Made by a program: the position numbers and the translations under genes. Shown piece after piece: positions 1-10,551 of a DNA stretch of 64,000 bases (positions within the stretch are counted from its first letter, which is position 1; each line of letters begins with the position of its first letter). The notes under the pieces are model-generated. The model saw only the letters and a program-made list of their open reading frames with translations, was not told the origin of the DNA and searched no databases. This DNA is from Bathynomus jamesi (Eukaryota; Arthropoda; Malacostraca; Isopoda; Cirolanidae), in the NCBI GenBank assembly GCA_023014485.1, contig JAJOZX010002357.1:147001-211000 (forward strand), written 5' to 3'.

Positions 1-369
1 AGGGAGTTAAAAGAAGAGAATAAGGGATTAAGTAAGTAGCAAAACCTAGCATTCGTGGGTTAACATTCATTCAGTAAAGAGAGAGAAAGACTCACCATCA
101 TCATCCGCCGGCCTCTGCCGACATGTCGGAAAAATAGTCGAAGAGAATAGGAAAGGGGTGAAAGATGAAAAGAAGTAAAATAAGAACGCTTACAAACCAT
201 GCAAACACAGTCTTAACTCAAACACTGTCATACCATGCAAACTATAGACATGCAAGTAAAGAGAGGATGAGAAGAGAACAAAAAAAGGTATGAAGAGTAC
301 AACAAAAAGTGGGTTAGTTTACGCTACGAGCTACAGCTAAGTTCGTGTTAGTCTAATTTTTTTTTCTTT
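1..369. other. unassigned sequence
   Basis: I recognise no gene or repeat here. The stretch is A- and G-rich on the + strand and runs directly into the decayed transposase that starts near 370. Confidence 0.5.
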
Positions 370-1557
370 TTGAGATGATGATGATGATGTTGATGAACCT
401 CCTGAAAATGAGCCTATGGAACTGTTAAATAAGGATGAAGAGTATCAACAAACTCAAGAAAAAGAGCCTCACTTGATAACCCAACCTGAGTTTAATGATC
501 TGGTTCAAGATTTGAATTTATCGAAAAATCAAGCAGAACTTTTAGGGTCTAGATTACAAGGATAGACCTTGCTTACAAACGATGCCAGCATATCCATTTT
601 TCGCTAACGCCAAAAATATATATCAACATTCTTTTCTATGACTGGTGATCTTTCTTTTTGTGATGACATTGATAGTTTGATGATGACCCTAGGACACGAG
701 CATAAACCTTTAGAATGGCGACTTTTCATCGATTCGTCAAAACTTAGTTTGAAGACTGTCCTGTTGCATACTGGAAATATCTATCCTTCATTTTCTATTG
801 GACATGCTGTCCGTATTAAAGAGTCGTATGAAAATATGGAATTTCTCCTGAATAAATAAATTGGGCTGCTTCTTGGTTTACAGCTTGGATATACAAAATA
901 TTGCTGTTTTCTTTGTGAATGGGACAGCAGAGCAAAGAATTCTCATTATACTGTTACGAACTGGGCACCTTGTCAATCTTTTACTCCTGAACAAAAAAAT
1001 GTTGCATGCCATAAATTGGTGGATCCTGAAAAAGTTTACTTGTCACCTTTTGTTAGGGCAATGGACAGAGCAGGAGATGGATTCCAGTACTCAAAACAAA
1101 AATTTCATCTGATTAGTGATGCCAAAATCAAAGAGGGAATTTTCGTTGGTCCATAAATAAATGAGTTAATGAAAGATGGTGCCTTTGATGAAGTTCTGAA
1201 TTAATCTGAAAAAACAGCTTGGAATGCTTTTAAAGCAGTGACCCAGCACTTTTTAGGCAACAAAAAATCGCCTAACTATGCAGAATTAGTTGATGAACTT
1301 CTCCAAGCTTGCAGATCAGTGAGATGCAATACGAGTTTAAAAATTCAATTTTTGCATTCGCACTTGGATTTCTTCCCACCAAACCTAGGAGATTTCAGCA
1401 ATGAACATAGAAAGCGGTTTCATGAAGACATTTCTGCGATGGAGAAACGATACCAGGGCAAGTTAAGTCCAAACATGTTGGCTGATTACTGCTGGACGCT
1501 AATAAGGGAAGCCTCAGGTGTCACTTACAAGCGAAAATCATCAAGAAAAATATTTTA
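370..1557 (+). pseudogene. Chapaev-like (CACTG-type) DNA transposon protein, decayed copy
   Basis: The + strand carries four broken blocks of the same protein that is nearly complete at 42936-44905: an acidic linker with FNDLVQDLNL near 487-520, the block WRLFIDSSK at 712-742, an H/C-containing middle part around 860-1112, and the C-terminal block with HLDFFPPNLGDFSNEHR, MEKRYQGK and ADYCWTL at 1355-1500. Several stops and frameshifts separate them, so no full product can be made. A candidate 3' terminus, TGTTGAACAATG, lies at 1748-1759 and is followed by TTA, resembling the ends of the better copies. The zinc-ribbon exon seen in the other copy is not found upstream. The family is presumed to be the element's own transposase (inference). 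Confidence 0.8.
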
Positions 1558-1870
1558 AGTTAGTAAAAAAAAACCACTTTAATATTGTCCTTGTGTATAG
1601 ATTATTCTATTATATTCGAATATAAAAAAGTGATTTTCTCAAAAACCTGACGTGATAGCAAAATTTCGTGGCCATTTTCGTCATCAGCGTGCAAAAATTT
1701 ATAAGAATCACTAGATTTCATTTGAGAAAAAAGGAAAAGTTTAAAATTGTTGAACAATGTTATTATAGATTATATTATATTCAGTTCCTCACGTAGCTTA
1801 CCTTGTGTACCAAATCATATTTGCTAATAAGGACATTTAAATTTTGTACAACGGAGATTCTAGTATACTG
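1558..1870. other. 3' flank of the Chapaev-like remnant
   Basis: AT-rich noncoding sequence. It includes the candidate element end at 1748-1759; I see nothing else. Confidence 0.4.
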
Positions 1871-2384
1871 TATATTGTCAACAGATGTAGTTAACCTCCA
1901 TTAAATACACGCAGTAAACATTGAACTTATTGTGTGATAATAAAGAGTTCAAAATGCTTCGAAGATTGACACATAAATGTTCGGCTGTCCATATGTTCAC
2001 CTCTCATAATGTATCTAGTCTTCTTGGAAAGAGTAAGCGAACAGAGTACAGCTTCATGCGAAGAGTGCGCCATTCAGCCAATCCTTTGGTTCAAGTCTTG
2101 GTATAATCCCGTCCTATATCTTCCAGAATGTGGTCTGAATGGCAAGAAGACATATTTATTTAAATTGAATGGTACGTTCATCCAAACACAGTCTTCGTTT
2201 GGGTTCATTTGTCTTCACTGTTCGTGTATCCTTCATTACTTTATCCTTTTTGTTGAAAGCTAATTATTATGAATAACTTATTTATAATTTTATTATTTTA
2301 TTATTGCGTATAATTAATCGTAGCGCTTATTACCAACATACATGTTGTACTTTCTATGGGCGTTCTGTCTTGTTAATAAAGATT

Positions 2385-2388
<4 letters not shown>
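1871..2388 (+). pseudogene. LINE 3' end: reverse-transcriptase C-terminal tail and 3' UTR
   Basis: The frame from about 1921 encodes a C-terminal segment (RRLTHKCSAVHMFTSHNV, then PLVQV) that aligns by eye with the C-terminal parts of the LINEs at 31757-33110 and 56417-57157 (LLHKLPPRCSALQMFATRNV). It lies immediately before a 3' UTR with an AATAAA signal near 2376, and ends in a (TC)n run. The copy is 5'-truncated, with no reverse-transcriptase core left. I infer a dead fragment of the same LINE lineage. Confidence 0.6.
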
Positions 2389-2428
<40 letters not shown>

Positions 2429-2432
2429 TCTC
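2389..2432. repeat. (TC)n microsatellite, LINE 3' tail
   Basis: About 44 bp of TC with two small interruptions, directly after the AATAAA-bearing 3' UTR. It probably began as the LINE's simple-repeat tail. Confidence 0.85.
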
Positions 2433-2713
2433 ATTTTCTCAACATTTGGTAAACAAAATTTTTGATAAATTTTTTTAGCAAAATTTATCGAATTACGCAA
2501 AGCGCCAAAACTGCCGAGGTTTTTCCTTTATTTTATTCACGACACCAGTTTCAAAATGTACAAATTTATCGCTTCTTCCCCAACCCTTTCCTAAAAAAAA
2601 TCGGGAAAACTACTTATAAATCTAAATAAATTGGTTAGCTGTCTCTTTAACGGTACAGTTATAGTCTTTAGCACTAAAATATAAAGAATTTTCATCGCGT
2701 ATTATTAATTTAA

Positions 2714-2750
<37 letters not shown>

Positions 2751-3006
2751 TTATGCACACACGTGCATTCACATGCTAATGCTTGCTTGAATTAAGCGTG
2801 GTGAAGCAAAGCAATTCTTTATCTGTCCTCTCCTTGAAAATGGTTATTGCTTCAGTGAAACGACGTGGCTTAATTGGAACCCTGTTCCGTCTGTTCCTCT
2901 CATTTACGATTATTGACCCTTTTCGTAAAAAAAAAAACATTTTCCCACGTTACTGTTGAGTCTTCTCTCTTTTAATTTTATCCCATTAGGCCTACTCCTA
3001 GTTATT

Positions 3007-3007
<1 letters not shown>
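2433..3007. other. unassigned AT-rich sequence with (ATT)n at 2713-2752
   Basis: No gene is seen. The only structured part is an (ATT)n run of about 40 bp. Confidence 0.5.

Positions 3008-3081
<74 letters not shown>
3008..3081. repeat. (TA)n/(CA)n compound microsatellite
   Basis: (TA)n for about 20 bp and then (CA)n for about 54 bp, abutting the left end of the Tc1-like foldback. Confidence 0.95.
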
Positions 3082-3084
<3 letters not shown>

Positions 3085-4008
3085 GGTTGGACAGAATAAT
3101 GGAAACACTTGCATTTACGGTGCTGAATTTTCTGATATCATTAATGGCGTTATGTACTTTATTAAATTAACAATAACTGCATATAATATTGGGAACATCT
3201 TCTAGTTTAATATGTTCACATTGGTTTTTCATGTTCTTGTAAAATAAATAACAAGCGCTTGGAAAAAATTTTACTGACTGTGAAAGGGGCATCATAGTAG
3301 GAGCCCGTTTGGTTGGTGTCTCACTATTAAAAGTAGCGTGATTATCCCTCCACCTTGAGGAACAGTCCCATAGTTATGAATACATGGAAAGAAATTAAAA
3401 AAAAAGCTACACCACATAAGCACAGAATTGTTCCCATTATTCTCCCCAACTCCAAATTGATTAGAACTTTGGTACTGGTTGGTGTTAAAATAGGCTTTAC
3501 TACAGTTTCCATAACATAGTTATCACTGACACTGGTCTTTGCGGACTATTGTTAAATTTTGAACAAAAAAGTTTTGATGCAAGTCTTTGATTGATTCTTC
3601 ACAGCTCATAATTATCATATAAGGTTCTTCTGTCGCATTCTGTCAGTGTTGCTTTACGCTCCCTATATTCCTTATCTGATGTTCTTTTTTTATTATTTTT
3701 GCGTGTATTCATAACGTTGAGGACTGTTCCTCGAGATACAGGAGCAATTATGTGACTTTTATTACTGCAACACCAACCAAACGGGCTCCTACTATCATGC
3801 CCCTTTCACAGGCAGTAACATCTTTTCCAAGCGCTATATTTTTATTTATTTTACAAGAACATGAAAAACCAATATGAACATATTAAAATAGAAGATGTTC
3901 TCAATATTATATGCAGTTACATAGCAATTTAATAAAGTACATAACGCCATTAATGATATCAGAAAATACAGCACCGAAAATGCGAGTGTTTCCATTATTC
4001 TGTCCAAC

Positions 4009-4012
<4 letters not shown>
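3082..4012 (-). mobile_element. Tc1-like element in foldback form
   Basis: The ends are inverted copies of each other for about 305 bp (3082-3387 and 3702-4012), starting AGGGGTTGGACAGAATAATG. The arms are too long to be simple terminal repeats. They include coding sequence for the transposase N-terminus (CERGIIVGARLVGV, left arm, + strand), and the right arm continues on the minus strand into a second-helix-like region (NTRKNNKKRTSDKEYRERK). So the element keeps one 5' end, and an inverted copy of that same end replaces the catalytic half. (TA)n lies on both sides, as expected for TA insertion. It cannot encode a working transposase. Confidence 0.85.

Positions 4013-4046
<34 letters not shown>
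4013..4046. repeat. (TA)n microsatellite
   Basis: Uninterrupted TA between the foldback and the next segment. Confidence 0.95.
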
Positions 4047-4051
<5 letters not shown>

Positions 4052-4215
4052 GGGAGAAAGGTCTTTAAGGGTTTTATATATACACAAATATTTTTTTAAT
4101 AATAAATAAACTCCAATGATATCACTGCAGTGTATGCGATACTTTTCAAAGCAACTATACAAGGCTAGGAATGACCTGGCTAGAACAGGAAGGTCTTAGC
4201 CCCTACCCCCAGTCA

Positions 4216-4366
4216 CCGCCATGTCAGTAAAGGGCCATTCAGAAACCACGAGTCCTTAAAGGGGGTTCCTTATTTGATCACCAAGGGCCACATGGGGAGG
4301 GGGGTCTTGACGTTTAACCACGTGGTTAATACTAAGCATTAAAATATCCTGTTTATAATATTGTTT

Positions 4367-4417
<51 letters not shown>

Positions 4418-4684
4418 CGTAAACTCCAGAAAATTCCAGAAGACTCGAATCTTTATAAACACAAATTCGCCATACTTTTAATTTTATTATTTTTAATTTG
4501 CTTTATTTTAATTTGCATTTTAATTTACATACGATTAAGAAGGGATGGGGGGGTGACATCAGAAGACCACGTGGCTTTGGAAGGTGGGGGGGGTTTAAGT
4601 CATTGGCCACAAATGACCACAAGGGGGGGTGACGGGCTTGAAAAACCACCCGAAAAAGGACCACATGGTTTTTGAATGACCCCG
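4216..4684. mobile_element. short terminal-inverted-repeat element (MITE-like)
   Basis: The left end reads GGGCCATTCAGAAACCACG. The right end, reverse-complemented, reads GGGTCATTCAAAAACCATG, giving about 25 bp of imperfect inverted repeat. The inside holds (TA)n at 4371-4414 and G-rich tracts, with no coding sequence. The superfamily is not known; I could not see a clean target duplication. Confidence 0.5.
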
Positions 4685-4782
4685 CCCCCTAAGGATGGAA
4701 TATAGCAATGAAGAAAAAGTGTATCTTGTATCGTGGACTATTTCTTATAATAACTGTGAAGAAAGTTTGCATTTATTTCAAG

Positions 4783-5680
4783 CAGAGCTGGGCACCGCAA
4801 ACTCAAAATCACTTCCGCAATCGCAAATCCGCAAACTCAAACCTTACCTTCCGCAACCGCAAATCCGCAAACTGCTTGCCATTTTTGGTGCCGCAAACGC
4901 AAATCCGCAAACGCAAACCATATTTCCAATTTTTACAGTGCTGGGCACTTCCGCAAACACTTCCGCAAACCGCAAATTCCGCAATCGCAATTTTAACTAT
5001 AAAAAGTATCCAAAACATTAAAGAGGTATAAAAAGTTTTTATATCTTTTTAATGTTTAATGTTTTAGCCTTGTTTTTATTAAAAACAAGGCTAAATAATT
5101 TATTACAATAAATCACTATTGTAGAAGAAATAAAAATACTACATATATTGATATATTATATTGAACAAAAACACCTCCTGCAAGTAAATAGTAAATAAAT
5201 TAAATAATAAATTTAATCATTTGAATTTCATAAATTTTGAGACTTAGACACGTTAGAGAAGACTGTACTGTAACTGTAGTAACTGTACACACATTACATT
5301 ACACAAGTTAAATTAAGTTAACACTGTGACTGTACACAACTTGAACTCACTGTACAACTCAACCCCTCTAGCCTCTACAAGTGTACACCTCTGGCTTTGT
5401 CAACAAGTTCAGTCGTCCTCCTCCAGTAACTGAGCCAAATCCAGTTTTAATAAGTCCATGTTCCCCTTCATGAACACGAGACGTTCGAAGTTGTCAGAGG
5501 TCAGGCTGGCCCTTTTGGGAAATTTGCGGAAAGATTTGCGTTTGCGGTCTTAGTTCCGCAACGCAAATTCACTAATTTGCGATGACTTTGCCGCAAACGC
5601 AAATCCGCAAACGAAAAACATACTTCCGCAATTGCGGAATTTGCGGTTTGCGGAAGTGTTTGCAGAAGTGCCCAGCTCTG
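4783..5680. mobile_element. non-autonomous hAT element with CGCAAA subterminal repeats
   Basis: The terminal inverted repeat CAGAGCTGGGCA is at both ends, and an 8-bp target duplication ATTTCAAG flanks it (4775-4782 and 5681-5688), both hAT hallmarks. Inside each end lies an array of CGCAAA/TCCGCAAAC units (4795-5000 and 5525-5660). The interior keeps only the end of a hAT transposase gene. The perfect target duplication argues for a fairly recent insertion. Confidence 0.93.
5409..5520 (-). pseudogene. hAT transposase C-terminal tail
   Basis: On the minus strand, about 37 codons end at a stop near 5409 and read SDNFERLVFMKGNMDLL, then an acidic tail. This matches the usual end of the hAT dimerisation domain. 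It lies inside the 4783-5680 element and shows that this is an internally deleted hAT. Confidence 0.7.
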
Positions 5681-6570
5681 ATTTCAAGTAAAATATAATA
5701 AACCATCACTAAATGCAACCACTCTTCGATGCTGGAAGCTCAAACTTTTGGAAACAGGGAACCTGCTAAAAGATCGTCCAAGAAACGGAAAGCCAGTAAC
5801 GACGACAGGAGACAACAAAGAAAATGTCCTCGCCAGTTTTCAAGTCGAACCAACAACTTCAACGAGAAAAGTCGCAGACGAATTGAGTATTTCAACATTT
5901 TCAGTAGCAAAAATATTGAAATCACGGGGCTACCACGATTACAAACCCATTTACTCTTAGCTCATATACAACGATGATTCTGATAGACGGTTGTAGTTTG
6001 CTGAAACATTGAGACAGAAGTTCGACAGTGATTCAGATTTCGTTCGAAAGATCAAATTTTCAGATGAATGTGTCTTCGGTTTAACGAGTAAAGGAAACAA
6101 ACATAACGTTCACTACTGGGCGAAAAAAAATCCCCAAATACGATTGGTAAACCCGTTAAAACGGCTACACTAATAGTTTGGGCGTGCATTGGTTAGTTAT
6201 GACTCGTTTCTTTTGACAGATTGAGAGATACGATGGATGGAAAACGCTATTGCCAGGTATTGAGAGACAAAGTTTTGCCACAGTTTACTAATTGCAGGAA
6301 TTGGCTTTATCAACATGATGGAGCGCCGCCACATTATTCTGCAGCTGCCCGTGAGGTTCTGGATACGAACTTTGAAGGAAGATGGGTTGGGTGGCGACGT
6401 CCCATCGAGTGGGCAGCCAAATCACCTGATTTAACCCCATGTGATTTCTGGCTTTGGGCTTATTTGCGTGACAAACTCCACACTCCTGGTTTCATCCATC
6501 CAAGTGTGAATGCCCTTTGCCGCAGAATAGATGAACAACTGGAAAGGATCCCACTCGATATATTCTGAAG

Positions 6571-6783
6571 AACAATGAAAAGTTTCGCAGAAAGAATCCA
6601 CAAATGTATCATAGCGGATGGAGAAGTCTTTCAAGATTAAATTACAATTTAACAAAATATTTGTATGAATAAAATTCTTATAGACTTTTTGTTTGATATA
6701 TTTCATCATTTAAACGCTTATCTGTATAATGTTGTTAACTAAATAGTAGTATGTATAAAATCCTTAAGGACTTTTCTCCCTCC
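6571..6783. other. 3' flank of the DD41D transposase
   Basis: AT-rich and noncoding. I could not find an element terminus with confidence. Confidence 0.3.
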
Positions 6784-6791
6784 CTGGTATA

Positions 6792-6854
6792 CAGTGGCGG
6801 AGCTTGCCTCTCACAGTCCCAGGTGCAAAAATTATGCATAGGCCCCCATTCCAC

Positions 6855-6909
<55 letters not shown>

Positions 6910-7628
6910 TGTCGCCGCACAAATGTGCTTAATAGTAGTATGGACATGGAATTGTACACACGAAAGACATTTTCATAGAAATCATTAGTTAATATACGTG
7001 AGTCTACTCTACTCACCTATGTAAAATCCATTTTGCGCGTCTTTCTTTCAGCAAATTCATCTATAATGTTTTGTAGGTTTAATTTGCGTGCTCTGTTGTT
7101 TTCAATGGACAATAATGCCAGGTTCCGCAGTCGTTCTTGTCTCATTGTACTTCGTAGATAATTTTTAATAAGTTTTAATTTAGAGAAAGATCGCCCGCTT
7201 TTGCTACAGTTACTGGCATTGTCAGAAATAATACTATTACGATGTAAACATCGATAAAGCATGATGTTAATAAACAGTTGTTAACTATGAGCATATTTGC
7301 CAAGTCTCTAATCGTTGATTTCTTTGCAATGTCATTTTCAAAACATGATCGGAAAGAAAGGAGTTGCCCAGGGAAGGATGGCGATATGTCGTCCTTGTAA
7401 CAACGGCGTAACTGATCAGCTTCATCGTACAGCTCCTTGTCAGTAAATGCAGTAAGAGAGGCAGGCAGGATGCGAGTGAATCGTTCAGATACATGGTTTA
7501 AGCTCTGGAAACGATGTCTTAATTAGACACAAATTATGTCAATACATTTTACAAAAACATTTACTTTAAAGTATTCTTCTGCGTTCGTTAAACGCATATC
7601 AGAACATAACTCATCAAAATGTCGTTTG

Positions 7629-7678
<50 letters not shown>

Positions 7679-7847
7679 TTTAATTTGTATTGATCGTCTT
7701 TTGTGTATTTGATTTACATTTTTGGCACAATTGTAATTTGTTTGAATAACTCTTCAGATTAATTTTACTGGGTTCTTGGAGTGGGCCCCTAAGACGTTTG
7801 GGCCCCAGTGCTTTGCACTGGCTACACTGGCGGTAGATCCGCCCCTG
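6792..7847 (-). mobile_element. hAT element, ZMYM1-like transposase remnant
   Basis: The ends read CAGTGGCGGAGCTTGCC (left) and, reverse-complemented, CAGGGGCGGATCTACC (right). An exact 8-bp target duplication CTGGTATA flanks them (6784-6791 and 7848-7855). The minus strand at 7018-7500 encodes the hAT C-terminal dimerisation region in two frames: YDEADQLRRCYKDDISPSLG, then SKSGRSFSKLKLIKNYLRST and RLRNLALLSIE. This wording is typical of the ZMYM1/TTF-type hAT proteins. Two (TA)n runs (6859-6906 and 7631-7674) have expanded inside. The N-terminal two thirds of the transposase are missing. Confidence 0.88.
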
Positions 7848-7970
7848 CTGGTATATATACACACACACACACCGCTATTTCGAAAGGTTACAAGTTTGTT
7901 ACTGTATGTGCAATTTTGTCCTTTTGTTGGTTGTTTGAAAAACCCAATAAATTATGGATCATCTCAGTCA

Positions 7971-7972
7971 CT

Positions 7973-8013
<41 letters not shown>

Positions 8014-8058
8014 TTATTATTATTATTATTTTATTATTATACTATTATTATTATTAGA
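7971..8058. repeat. (ATT)n microsatellite
   Basis: About 88 bp of ATT with three phase slips. A short (CA)n run lies at 7859-7873. Confidence 0.95.
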
Positions 8059-8480
8059 AATAGTTTAATTGTTTCAGCCTTTTTTCTTATAAAGTTGCTT
8101 TGCAATATAATTTTTATATTAATTTTGTTGCTCGTCTGAAATGGATTCAAGCTTTCTTACAGAGTTTTAAACAGATTTTATCTATATTTATCTTTATACA
8201 TAAGTTATATATATAACACGATTTGGTTACTTTTAGTTAATATAGATGTATGTAATACGTTATTGAAGGGAGGTCATTTCTTTTCTATAACACCGTGATT
8301 ACTCCAAGATTATTTTGAAAAATATTTCCCACAGTTCGAATGTTAATTTTACTGCCGCACCAAAATTCCTGCTGTTTCCAATATAATTCCACTGTGCATA
8401 ACTTTATTATCATCTATTTATCTATCTATCTCTCTATCTGCTGCGGAAAACGTATCTTTTAAGTTCAACGAAACACAAAT

Positions 8481-8484
<4 letters not shown>
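8059..8484. other. unassigned AT-rich sequence
   Basis: No coding or repeat signal apart from a short TCTA-rich stretch near 8411-8440. Confidence 0.5.

Positions 8485-8558
<74 letters not shown>
8485..8558. repeat. (TA)n microsatellite
   Basis: About 36 uninterrupted TA units. Confidence 0.97.
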
Positions 8559-8560
<2 letters not shown>

Positions 8561-8871
8561 TTGTGATCCTAAGTAAAAAATCAAATATGCAAATATATTG
8601 ATTATTTTTTTAAAATCATAGTTTGGAAGAAGAAAAAATTATCATCCAAAGAGAATTGAAAAAATAAATACTCAAACTAAACTTCTGACCATCAATCACT
8701 GAATGATTATCATGAACCACGGATAGTAACTGAGCGAAGCAACAAGTATGAGCCATTAAAGTGTTGAAGCAAAATATTATTAAAAGAAGCTATCTATCAA
8801 CATTTTGAAAAATTATTCTATCAGTTGAGAGAAAAACGGGTTTTGAATCGGATGCATTAAGTTGGTATATA

Positions 8872-9696
8872 TATGTTACAGTCAAAGTGTGTAACCAGCC
8901 ATTTCGCGTAATGGCTGAAACTTTTAGTCATTTCGCGAAATGGCTGTTTCACTTGGTCATTTCACGAAATGACTAAAATCTTCAGCCATTACGCGAAATG
9001 GCTGAAATTCCACCTTGGTCATTTCGTGAAATGGCTAAAATTACTTTTGTCATGAATTCATGGAAATAATAAACATCACAATAAAATTGGAAACCTTATT
9101 TAACTAACTAAATCTGCTAAAACATACATACATCCACAGGTCTGTTCAAATAAGTGAGAAACATTCTTCAAATACACATATGAACACATTTGAATTTGAA
9201 TTTTCAATATAAAAGTTTTCAAATACTAACCGGGCCTTCAATGTTATTCCGATGTCCGCCATTGAAGGCCCGATTAGGTCAACTGTATGCCCTTGACAAT
9301 TGGTTAGGTTAAGTCGTGTTATTTTCGTTAAAACTAAAGAAAATAACACAACTTACAAGATCATTTGCCTGGTTAGGTCAACTGTATGCCTAGTTAGGCC
9401 AACTGTATACCCGGTTAGGTCAACTGTATGGCCAGTTAGGTCAACTTTATGCCCTTGACAATTGGTTAGTTTTAATGAAAGTAACACAACTTAACCTAAT
9501 CAATTGTCAAGGGCATACAGTTGACCTAACCGGGCAAATGATCTTGTACGAAATGACCAAGGTGGAATTTCAGCCATTTCGCGTAATGGTTGAAGAGTTT
9601 AGCCATTTCGCGAAATGACCAAATGAAACAGCCATTTCGCGAAATGACTAAAAGTTTCAGCCATTACGCGAAATGGCTGGTTACACACGTTGATTG

Positions 9697-9703
<7 letters not shown>
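8872..9703. mobile_element. foldback element with CATTTCGCGAAATG palindromic repeats
   Basis: The ends match in inverted orientation (left TTACAGTCAAAGTGTGTAAC, right the complement of TTACAATCAACGTGTGTAAC). Each end carries about five copies of a roughly 24-bp unit built on the self-complementary word CATTTCGCGAAATG (8900-9050 and 9545-9680). The middle (9283-9535) holds five direct copies and one inverted copy of a TTAGGTCAACTGTATGCC-like unit. No transposase is present. A lone copy of the terminus occurs at 11865-11885. (TA)n borders it on the right. Confidence 0.85.

Positions 9704-9741
<38 letters not shown>
9704..9741. repeat. (TA)n microsatellite
   Basis: Uninterrupted TA between two foldback elements. 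Confidence 0.95.
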
Positions 9742-9745
<4 letters not shown>

Positions 9746-9756
9746 AACTCAGAATG

Positions 9757-10476
9757 CACAGACCGTGCATGGAACAAGGAACTCTTCTGGGATAATTAAA
9801 TCCACTATAGTCCGAATAAGTAATGGTAAATGACAAATACCATAGTTTTTCTTTTTCATGATGCTAGCCCGACGTGGGCAACGGGTCACTCGCAAAGTGG
9901 TCCCATAAATATAGCTTCCCTCACCAGCTATCTGCAAAGCAGACAGGATCCAGCTTTGGGACATGGATCTAGGGTTTAAAGCAGCCTAGCCCTGCTACAT
10001 TTAGAACCTCAATATAAGCCAAAGCCTCGCTGTCTTCACGTCAGATTGCATACATCAAAGAAAACGGGGTAACTATTATATTTTAGCCAAAAACCAAAAC
10101 TTAAACCTCAACTGGCAGAATTGAGCGTCCACTTTTCAAGGCACATAACATGTCCGTTTCAAGATGGGAATGAACTCAGAATGGTCCCCTGACGTGAAGA
10201 CAGCGAGTCTTTTGCTTATATTGAGGTTCTAAATGTAGCAGGGCTAGGCTGCTTTAAACCCTAGATCCATGTCCCAAAGTTGGATCCTGTCTGCTTTGCA
10301 GATAGCTGGTGAGGGAAGCTATATTTATGGGACCACTTTGCGAGTGACCCGTTGCCCACGTCGGGCTAGCATCATGAAAAAGATAAACTATGGTATTTGT
10401 CATTTATCATTACTTATTCGGACTATAGTGGATTTAATTATCCCAGAAGAGTTCCTTGTTCCATGCACGGTCTGTG
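9757..10476. repeat. large inverted repeat, 288-bp arms
   Basis: The arms 9757-10044 and 10189-10476 pair with no net length difference (the coordinates of paired bases always sum to 20233) and only scattered mismatches. The 144-bp spacer ends with a segment (10162-10190) that is itself repeated in inverted form at 10496-10522. Apparent open frames in the arms are mirror images of each other, so I do not call them genes. A third partial copy lies at 29490-29600. I infer a mobile, non-autonomous foldback family of unknown class. Confidence 0.85.
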
Positions 10477-10520
10477 TGTATCATAAAAAACTCAGGGGAC
10501 CATTCTGAGTTCATTCCCAT

Positions 10521-10551
<31 letters not shown>

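Larger units (their letters stand above)
4695..6570 (+). pseudogene. Tc1/mariner transposase (DD41D type), split by a hAT insertion
   Basis: The reading frame starts at ATG 4695 (MEYSNEEKVYLVSW), runs for about 29 codons, is cut by the hAT element at 4783-5680, and resumes after 5688 in the same frame with a helix-turn-helix region (TRKVADELSISTFSVAKIL). A stop follows at about 5958. The catalytic end survives at 6221-6568 with QHDGAPPHY and SPDLTPCDFW. I count 41 residues between the second and third catalytic aspartates, the spacing of the DD41D (rosa/Visitor-type) group rather than classical mariner (34). The middle, where the first aspartate should be, has stops and frameshifts. The element is dead. 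The insertion probably came after or during decay; the flanks still join in frame. Confidence 0.8.

Noticed and set aside
9757..10508. Twin open frames of about 71-79 codons with identical peptides
   Set aside because: They are the two arms of one inverted repeat read in mirror orientation; no start or stop is kept for function.
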